A stretch of 10,267 bases of DNA from an uncultured Aquabacterium sp. (GTDB lineage Bacteria; Pseudomonadota; Gammaproteobacteria; Burkholderiales; Burkholderiaceae_C): contig CALAKR010000322.1 in assembly GCA_937923225.1 (NCBI GenBank), positions 1 to 10,267 on the forward strand, in the 5' to 3' direction. The notes beneath the pieces are model-generated. The model searched no databases. It saw only the letters and a list, made by a program, of their open reading frames with translations, and was not told the origin of the DNA. Positions 5,018-10,267 of the stretch are shown here, piece after piece; the first letter of the stretch is position 1, and every line of letters starts with the position of its first letter. The position numbers were made by a program, and so were the translations under genes.

Positions 5018-6314
5018 CGGTGCCACGGCCGACGAACAGGCCTGGACACAGCGCCTGCTGGGCTGGTGGGCCCTGCGTTTCACCCCCCGCGTCGCCCTGC
5101 TGGACGAGGCCGTGCTGATCGAGGTCGGTGCCAGCCTGCGGCTGTTCGGGGGTGCCGAGGCCCTGCGACAGCAACTGCGCGAAGGCGCCCCCGCACCGGG
5201 CTGGCAGCGCCTGGCCTGGGGGCCGACCAGCCTGGCAGCCCTGGCCCTGTCGCGCCATCAAGGCGATGGCGTGGACGTCGCATGCCCTCCGCCCGAACAG
5301 CTGTCGACCCTGCCCCTGCACACCCTGAGTGCCGCACGCCCTCACCTGGAGACCTTGTCGCAGATGGGTTGCCGCACCCTGGGCGCCCTGCGGCGCCTGC
5401 CGCGTGGCGGCGTGGCCCGGCGCTTCGGCGCGCCCTTGCTGGACGCGCTGGACCAGGCCCACGGCCAGCGCCCCGACACCCTGCCGCCCTGGCTGACACT
5501 GCCCGAGGTGTTCGACGAGCGGCTGGAGCTGCCCTTCCGCGTGGAATCCACCGACGCCGTGCTGCATGCGGCCGGCCACCTGCTGCATCGCCTGCAGGAT
5601 TGGCTGACGCTGCGGCACGCGGGGGTGCTGGCCATCGAACTGCGCTGGCAGCACGACATGGCCTCGCGCCATGCCGGTGGCGGCGAGGCCCTGGAAGTAC
5701 GCACCGCCCAGGCCGTGCGCCAGGTAGACCACCTGGCGCGCCTGCTGGCCGAGCACCTGGCCCATGTGCGCCTGAAAGGCCCCGTGGGTGAGCTCAGCCT
5801 GCACGCCCGCGAGATCGAACGCCTGCCCGACCAGGCCCTGTCACTGCTGCCAGAAGCCCTGCCCAGCGGCGAGGCCCTGCGCTATACGCTGGAGAAGATC
5901 AGCGTGCGCCTGGGGCCAGGCCGTGTGCTGCGGCCCCAGGCGCTGGCGGACCACCGCCCCGGCCACATGCAGACCTGGGTGCCCTGCACACAGGCCGATG
6001 GCACCCGGCCCGGGCCGGCCAGACCGCCCCCGCAGGCCATGCCCATGCCGACCTGGATCCTGGACGAGCCCCAGCCACTGCCACTGCGCGGACACCAACC
6101 CCAGCACCACGGGCCGCTCAGCCTGCTGGCCGGCCCGCAGCGCATCGAAGGCGGCTGGTGGGATCAGCACCATGCCGATGGCGCCCAGGCGCGTGATTAC
6201 TTCATCGCCAGCTCGCCCGCCGCCGGCCTGCTGTGGGTCTACAAAGAGCGCGTGCCCATGGCCGCCGAGGGCCAGGGCGCCGCACACTGGTTCCTGCACG
6301 GGGTCTACGGCTGA
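4983..6314 (+). CDS. imuB: ImuB, Y-family-like mutasome hub protein
   Basis: This is a 443-residue relative of Y-family polymerases. By family knowledge ImuB does not polymerise but bridges the beta clamp, ImuA and DnaE2. Visible features in order are a short N-terminus (MLWFSLIP) in place of the catalytic-Asp strand, a palm-like segment LLDEAVLIEVGASLRLFGG at 39-57 with Asp41-Glu42, an HhH-like region at about 122-149 (MGCRTLGALRRLPRGGVARRFG), a little-finger-like domain at about 165-280, and QALSLL at 284-289, which fits a beta-clamp motif. The C-terminus, near DYFIASSPAAGLLWVYKER, is typical of the family. The N-terminus is short compared with DinB-like proteins, lacking the first catalytic aspartate. 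The start lies inside imuA and has no Shine-Dalgarno, implying translational coupling. The stop overlaps the dnaE2 start by one base (TGATG). Confidence 0.92.
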   Translation: MLWFSLIPSVTDGATADEQAWTQRLLGWWALRFTPRVALLDEAVLIEVGASLRLFGGAEALRQQLREGAPAPGWQRLAWGPTSLAALALSRHQGDGVDVACPPPEQLSTLPLHTLSAARPHLETLSQMGCRTLGALRRLPRGGVARRFGAPLLDALDQAHGQRPDTLPPWLTLPEVFDERLELPFRVESTDAVLHAAGHLLHRLQDWLTLRHAGVLAIELRWQHDMASRHAGGGEALEVRTAQAVRQVDHLARLLAEHLAHVRLKGPVGELSLHAREIERLPDQALSLLPEALPSGEALRYTLEKISVRLGPGRVLRPQALADHRPGHMQTWVPCTQADGTRPGPARPPPQAMPMPTWILDEPQPLPLRGHQPQHHGPLSLLAGPQRIEGGWWDQHHADGAQARDYFIASSPAAGLLWVYKERVPMAAEGQGAAHWFLHGVYG

Positions 6315-9300
6315 TGGACCGCCACGCCCTGCCCGCCTATGCCGAGCTGCACTGCCTGAGCCATTTCAGCTTCCAGCGCGGGGCCTCGCATCCGGCCGAG
6401 TTGGTAGAGAGGGCCTGCCAGCTGGGCTACAGCGCGCTGGCCATCACCGATGAATGCTCGCTCGCGGGGGTGGTGCGGGCCCATGCGGCCCTGAAAGACA
6501 TCCAGCGGCAAGCCCACGTGGATGACCACCCCGTGCCGCTGCTGAAACTGCTGATCGGCAGCGAGTTCACTGTGCAGCCCGCCAGCCATGAGCCCGATGC
6601 GCCCCCATTCAAACTGGTCGCGCTGGCCTGCAACCGCGATGGCTACGGGCACCTGAGCGAGTTCATCACCCTGCTCAGGCGCGACAGCCCCAAGGGGCAA
6701 TACCAGCTGTGCGTCGATCAGATCACTGCCAGCGCCTTCAAACACTGCGTGCTGCTGCTGGTGCCGCCGCGCCCTTGCAGCCCTGAGGCCTTGGCCCGGC
6801 TGTGCCATTGGGGGCAAGGCCTTTTCAGTCAACACATCTGGCTGGCCGTTGAACTGCTCAGCGCCTGGGACGACGGCGAATGGCTGGACCAGTTGCGCGA
6901 GGTCAGCGAAGCCACCGGCATGCCCTTGGTGGCGGCCGGCGACGTGCATTTCCACGTGCGCTCACGCAAGCCCCTGCAGGACGTGATGACCGCCGTGCGC
7001 GAAGGCAAGCCCGTGGCTGACTGCGGCCTGGCCTTGCAGCCCAATGCCGAGCGCCATCTGCGCTCGCGCATGCGCCTGGCACGGCACTATCCGCCCGATC
7101 TGCTCGCGGCCACGCTGGAGGTGGCGGCCCGCTGCCAGTTCAGCCTCACCGAGTTGCAGTACGAGTACCCGCAGGAGCTGGTACCGCCGGGCGAGACACC
7201 CGCCAGCCACCTGCGCCGATTGACATCGGCCGGCCTGCGCAGGCGCTATGCTGGCAGAAAGCCACCGCCCTACCGCGTGCTGCGCCAGCTCATCAAGGAG
7301 CTGCGCCTGATCCAGGATCTGGGCTTCGAGAAGTTCTTCCTCACGGTCGAAGACATCGTGCGCCATGCCCGCGATGAACAGATCCTGTGCCAGGGCCGAG
7401 GCTCCGCCGCCAACTCGGCCGTGTGCTACATGCTGGGCGTCACCGAGGTCGACCCCAGTGAATCCAGCCTGCTGTTTGAGCGCTTCCTTTCCAAGGAGCG
7501 CAACGAACCACCCGACATCGACGTCGATTTCGAGCACCAGCGCCGCGAAGAAGTCATCCAGTACCTGTACCGCAAATACGGCCGACACCGCACGGCCCTG
7601 GCCGCCACCGTCATCACCTACCGAACCCGGAGCGCCGTGCGCGATGTGGGCAAGGCCCTGGGCTTCGATGCCGACACGGTCGATGCGCTCGCCAAGAGCC
7701 ACCAGTGGTGGGAAAGCCGCGAGGCCCTGAACCAGCGCCTGCGCGAGATGGGCATCGACCCGGACGCCCCGGCCTTCCAGCAATGGCTGGCACTCACGCA
7801 GCAACTGGTCGGCACGCCGCGCCACCTGAGCCAGCACGTGGGCGGTTTCGTGATCGCGGCCGATTCGCTCGGGCGTCTGGTGCCGGTCGAAAACGCGACC
7901 ATGAAGGACCGCACCGTCATCCAGTGGGACAAGGATGATCTGGAAGCGCTGGGCCTGCTCAAGGTGGACGTGCTGGCCCTGGGCATGCTCAGCGCCATCA
8001 AGCATGCGCTGGCCTTCATCAGCGAGCGCACGGGCCGGACCTGGGCCATGCAGGACATCCCCAAAGAAGACCCCGACACCTACGAGATGATCCAGCAGGC
8101 CGACACGATCGGCGTGTTCCAGATCGAGAGCCGTGCGCAGATGAGCATGTTGCCGCGGCTCAGGCCCAAGGAGCTCTACGATCTCGTGGTGCAGGTGGCC
8201 ATCGTGCGGCCGGGCCCGATCCAGGGCGGCATGGTCCACCCTTACCTCAAGGCCCGCAAGCACGGCGCGGGCGACTACCCCAAGATCCTTCACAAGGCAC
8301 TGGAGCGCACCCTGGGCGTCCCGATCTTCCAGGAGCAGGTGATGCAGATCGTGATCGATGGCGCCGGCTTCACGCCAGGCCAGGCCGATCAACTGCGCCG
8401 CGCCATGGCGGCCTGGAAACGCAAGGGTGGCCTGGAGCCCTTCAAGGACCGGGTGATCGAAGGCCTGGTCATCAGCACGGGCAATCGCCCCTTTGCGGAA
8501 AGCATCTTCGAAATGATCAAGGGCTTCGGCGAATACGGCTTCCCCGAATCCCACGCGGTAGGTTTCGCCAAACTGGCTTACTTCAGCTCATGGCTCAAGC
8601 GGCACGAGCCAGCGGCCTTCCTGGCCGGGCTGCTCAACGCCCAGCCGATGGGCTTTTACTCACCGCGCCAACTGGTGCGCGATGCCCAGCGCCATGGCGT
8701 CGAGGTGCACCCCATCGACGTGGTGCACAGCGACATCGGCGCCACGCTGGAAGCCATCGACCGGCACAGCTTCTCGCATATGCTGCGCGAAGACCGCCCC
8801 CAACGCGTGCGCCTGGGCCTGGCCCTCGTCAAGGGCCTGGGCGATGCCGCCGCGCAACGCATCGTCGCTGCCCGCCTGCAGCAGGCCTTCGCCAATGTGG
8901 ATGACCTGGCCCGCCGCGCCCAGCTCGACCAGGCCGACCTGCGCCACCTGGCCGCCGCCGATGCGCTGCAAAGCCTGGCCGGCCACCGGCGCCAGCAGGT
9001 GTGGGAGGCCACCGCCCGGCACAAGGCCCCGCCCCTGCTGCGCGAAGCTCCCGTGCATGAACAGACGCTGCTGCTGCCCGCGGCCCCCGAGGCCGACGAG
9101 ATCAACATCGACTACGCCGCCACCGGCCTGACCTTGCGGCGCCACCCGCTGGCCCTGCTGCGCAAGGCGCTCACGCAACGCAAGCTTCACAGCGCCGCGG
9201 CACTGCAGGCCTTGGACAACGGCAAGCCGGCGCGCGCCTGCGGCCTGGTCACCATGCGCCAGCAACCGCAGACCGCCAAGGGCACGCTCTTCGTGTCCAT

Positions 9301-9505
9301 CGAGGACGAGACCGGCAGCGTCAACGTGGTGGTCTGGCACAGCGTGCGCGACAACTGCCGCTCGGCCCTGCTGCAATCACAGCTGCTGGCCGTGCACGGC
9401 ACCTGGCAGAACGTGGATGGCGTGTGCAACTTGGTGGCGCATCACCTGGAGGATCTCACCCCGCTGCTGCAAGGCCTGAGCATCCACAGCCGGGACTTTC
9501 ACTGA
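6314..9505 (+). CDS. dnaE2: DnaE2 / ImuC, error-prone DNA polymerase III alpha-like
   Basis: This 1063-residue C-family DNA polymerase is the catalytic member of the ImuABC mutasome and performs mutagenic translesion synthesis during the SOS response. The N-terminal PHP domain begins AELHCLSHFSFQRGAS, with the first metal motif degenerate (HCL instead of HxH). Polymerase motifs are GRGSAANS at 361-368, PDIDVDF at 400-406 with catalytic Asp403 and Asp405, and KVDVLALG at 550-557 with the third aspartate Asp552. An HhH region (LALVKGLGDAAAQRIVAAR) lies at about 836-855. A C-terminal OB-fold starts near 977, and the protein ends in the family-typical SRDFH. The start at 6314 overlaps the imuB stop; an upstream in-frame codon at 6233 lies inside imuB and would add 27 non-homologous residues. 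It lacks the long tau-binding tail of DnaE1, fitting DnaE2. Confidence 0.97.
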   Translation: MDRHALPAYAELHCLSHFSFQRGASHPAELVERACQLGYSALAITDECSLAGVVRAHAALKDIQRQAHVDDHPVPLLKLLIGSEFTVQPASHEPDAPPFKLVALACNRDGYGHLSEFITLLRRDSPKGQYQLCVDQITASAFKHCVLLLVPPRPCSPEALARLCHWGQGLFSQHIWLAVELLSAWDDGEWLDQLREVSEATGMPLVAAGDVHFHVRSRKPLQDVMTAVREGKPVADCGLALQPNAERHLRSRMRLARHYPPDLLAATLEVAARCQFSLTELQYEYPQELVPPGETPASHLRRLTSAGLRRRYAGRKPPPYRVLRQLIKELRLIQDLGFEKFFLTVEDIVRHARDEQILCQGRGSAANSAVCYMLGVTEVDPSESSLLFERFLSKERNEPPDIDVDFEHQRREEVIQYLYRKYGRHRTALAATVITYRTRSAVRDVGKALGFDADTVDALAKSHQWWESREALNQRLREMGIDPDAPAFQQWLALTQQLVGTPRHLSQHVGGFVIAADSLGRLVPVENATMKDRTVIQWDKDDLEALGLLKVDVLALGMLSAIKHALAFISERTGRTWAMQDIPKEDPDTYEMIQQADTIGVFQIESRAQMSMLPRLRPKELYDLVVQVAIVRPGPIQGGMVHPYLKARKHGAGDYPKILHKALERTLGVPIFQEQVMQIVIDGAGFTPGQADQLRRAMAAWKRKGGLEPFKDRVIEGLVISTGNRPFAESIFEMIKGFGEYGFPESHAVGFAKLAYFSSWLKRHEPAAFLAGLLNAQPMGFYSPRQLVRDAQRHGVEVHPIDVVHSDIGATLEAIDRHSFSHMLREDRPQRVRLGLALVKGLGDAAAQRIVAARLQQAFANVDDLARRAQLDQADLRHLAAADALQSLAGHRRQQVWEATARHKAPPLLREAPVHEQTLLLPAAPEADEINIDYAATGLTLRRHPLALLRKALTQRKLHSAAALQALDNGKPARACGLVTMRQQPQTAKGTLFVSIEDETGSVNVVVWHSVRDNCRSALLQSQLLAVHGTWQNVDGVCNLVAHHLEDLTPLLQGLSIHSRDFH

Positions 9506-9528
9506 ACCTCACGCAGCGTCACATCACA

Positions 9529-9846
9529 TCATTCCAGCGCGCTGCCGAATTGCTCGGTAAACGCCGTGATGAAGGCCGGCGAGCCACTGAGCGTGAGCGT
9601 CACCGTGCGCCAGGCACGGCCCACCGTGGTTTCGGTGGCCACCTGCAGGTCATGGCCCCAGTCATGCCCCTCGTCCAGCGGGCCATGGCTGTCTGGAAAG
9701 CGCCGCCAGGCCCAGCCCAGCACCGACTGCACCTCGGCATCCACCGCATCGGCCTGGCTCGGGTCCGTCGATGCCATGACCTCGACCGTGCCGACGCCAT
9801 CGGTGTCCTCGCTCAGATCAACGGTGAGGTGGTGCAATTCGGTCAT
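9529..9846 (-). CDS. Small hypothetical protein between dnaE2 and comM
   Basis: This is a 105-residue acidic, probably cytosolic protein with no signal peptide or membrane segment. I do not recognise a named family. It starts MTELHHLTVDLSEDTDG and contains an aromatic and His/Asp-rich middle (LGWAWRRFPDSHGPLDEGHDWGHDLQV), then strands around TVTLTLSGSPAFITAF. The pattern looks like a compact alpha/beta fold and codon use matches the neighbours, so it is probably real. The ATG at 9846 is preferred over a TTG at 9894, because the extension would translate the terminator hairpin. There is no Shine-Dalgarno before the ATG, only a pyrimidine-rich stretch. The gene is convergent with dnaE2, with 23 bases between the stops and no terminator seen there. 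It is codirectional with comM but sits directly behind a strong terminator, so how it is expressed is unclear. Confidence 0.65.
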   Translation of the reverse strand: MTELHHLTVDLSEDTDGVGTVEVMASTDPSQADAVDAEVQSVLGWAWRRFPDSHGPLDEGHDWGHDLQVATETTVGRAWRTVTLTLSGSPAFITAFTEQFGSALE

Positions 9847-9850
9847 GGGG

Positions 9851-9882
9851 AAATAGAAAAGCCACGGAATGAATCCGTGGCT
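9851..9882 (-). terminator. Rho-independent terminator, leftward
   Basis: On the minus strand a perfect 9-bp stem (AGCCACGGA / TCCGTGGCT, loop TTCAT) runs straight into the T-rich tail TTTTCTATTT. On the plus strand no T run follows, so it acts leftward. It lies about 155 nt after the comM stop and probably ends that transcript. Its tail ends four bases before the start codon of the small hypothetical gene. Confidence 0.8.
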
Positions 9883-9902
9883 CAAGTCCTGCAAACAGGC
9901 TC

Positions 9903-9926
9903 ACGGGTTCAGGGAGGAAAACCCGT
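9903..9926. repeat. Second inverted repeat in the comM 3' region
   Basis: ACGGGTT and AACCCGT form a perfect 7-bp stem with a 10-nt loop, 20 nt before the terminator stem in the leftward direction. Between the two lies a further mini-stem, CCTG-TTTG-CAGG. No T run follows, so it is structure in the comM 3' untranslated region rather than a terminator of its own. The 153 bases from 9884 to 10036 hold no gene I can support. Confidence 0.5.
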
Positions 9927-10036
9927 CCGCTCCGGATCGATTGATTCAGGCGGCGACCCGCATTGTGCACATCTGTAACTTTCCGCACAAGCCCATCCGG
10001 CCATTCCTCCCCCTTCGGTGGGATATCACACGCGCC

Positions 10037-10267
10037 TCATGCACCCGGCAAGGCGCGGCGGTACTGGATGGCCTCGGCCACCTGGGCGGCTGACACGGTG
10101 TCCGTGCCCGCCAGATCGGCGATGGTGCGCGCCAGCCGCAACACCCTGTGAAAGCCGCGTGCGGACCAGCCCAGCCGGGCACTGGCCGTCTTGAGGAAAT
10201 GCTGCGCGGCAGGCTCCAACGCCGCGTGCTCATCCAGCCCCCGGCCATCGAGCGCGGCATTGAGGCA
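10037..10267 (-). CDS. comM: ComM/YifB, Mg-chelatase-like AAA+ ATPase, C-terminal end
   Basis: Only the last 76 residues are in the window; the frame is open to the right edge. ComM is a hexameric helicase-like AAA+ protein that promotes branch migration when transforming DNA is integrated. The visible part is the Mg-chelatase C-terminal domain: it begins CLNAALDGRGLDEHAAL and carries the conserved block RLGWSARGFHRVLRLARTIADLAGTD at about 31-56, with the sensor-2-type arginine in WSAR (Arg37). It ends AEAIQYRRALPGA, typical of beta-proteobacterial members. An in-frame TTG at 10219 is not a start, as the homologous sequence continues upstream of it. The P-loop and LonC-like domains lie outside the window. 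The transcript probably runs to the terminator at 9851-9882. Confidence 0.92.
   Translation of the reverse strand, partial: CLNAALDGRGLDEHAALEPAAQHFLKTASARLGWSARGFHRVLRLARTIADLAGTDTVSAAQVAEAIQYRRALPGA

Noticed and set aside
6233..6313. Upstream in-frame start for dnaE2
   Set aside because: These 27 codons overlap the end of imuB and do not resemble the DnaE2 N-terminus. The ATG at 6314 is coupled to the imuB stop and gives the expected sequence.
6962..8554. 530-codon minus-strand open frame inside dnaE2
   Set aside because: It is a mirror of the dnaE2 coding sequence, with no ribosome binding site or recognisable motif.
9910..9919. Plus-strand hairpin loop with CAGGGAGG, resembling a CsrA/RsmA site or a small RNA
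   Set aside because: It is a single GGA-containing loop with no plus-strand promoter or terminator around it, so chance is the simpler explanation.
9962..9990. Possible minus-strand promoter (TTGTGC, 17 nt, CACAAT) for the small hypothetical gene
   Set aside because: It matches the consensus at only 3 of 6 and 4 of 6 positions, too weak to annotate, though its location upstream of the hairpins would suit an attenuator model.
9869..10093. Plus-strand open frame of 74 codons between the small gene and comM
   Set aside because: Its start lies in the terminator loop, it runs antisense into comM, and it shows no plausible protein features.
9946..10260. 104-codon minus-strand frame opposite the end of the window
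   Set aside because: It is a shadow of comM, whose true frame ends at 10037 and carries the conserved WSAR/ARTIADL block.

Overview
The window is about 10.3 kb of very GC-rich bacterial chromosome. The organism is most likely a betaproteobacterium of the order Burkholderiales. This is inferred from gene content: LapB, a PEP-CTERM surface protein, a PCu(A)C copper chaperone, an SOS mutasome operon of the short-ImuB type, and ComM. I cannot assign a genus. The window holds nine protein genes, two of them cut by its ends. No gene-free stretch exceeds about 155 bases, and I see no tRNA, rRNA, insertion sequence or CRISPR array.

Left part (3-4022). The C-terminal part of lapB (LPS assembly regulation) runs rightward off the left edge. 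Four leftward genes follow: a PEP-CTERM exported protein (982-1638), a periplasmic PCu(A)C copper-binding protein (1768-2361), type I methionine aminopeptidase map (2484-3293), and a TetR-family repressor (3315-4022). map begins 21 nt after the tetR stop, so the two are probably cotranscribed. The tetR promoter is unusually clear. A TTGACG / 17 nt / TATTCT promoter places the transcription start at the A of the start codon, and a perfect 9+9 bp inverted repeat covers the -10 region. The gene therefore looks autoregulated and leaderless.

Centre (4118-9505). Divergent from tetR is imuA-imuB-dnaE2 (imuC), the SOS-inducible translesion mutasome. Its start is preceded by a near-ideal LexA box at 4120-4139 with perfect dyad arms. 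imuA and imuB overlap by 35 nt, and imuB and dnaE2 overlap by 1 nt (TGATG), which implies translational coupling. ImuB is shortened at its N-terminus relative to canonical Y-family proteins but keeps a DE pair. It also carries a plausible beta-clamp motif, QALSLL. DnaE2 keeps all three catalytic aspartates.

Right part (9529-10267). A small conserved-looking hypothetical gene is convergent with dnaE2. Immediately upstream of its start codon lies a strong leftward rho-independent terminator (9-bp stem plus T tract), which probably ends the comM transcript. comM itself (Mg-chelatase-like ATPase, natural transformation) is cut by the right edge.

I found no clearly undescribed system. The points most worth a second look are the divergent tetR/imu control region, the shortened ImuB, and the terminator abutting the small gene.
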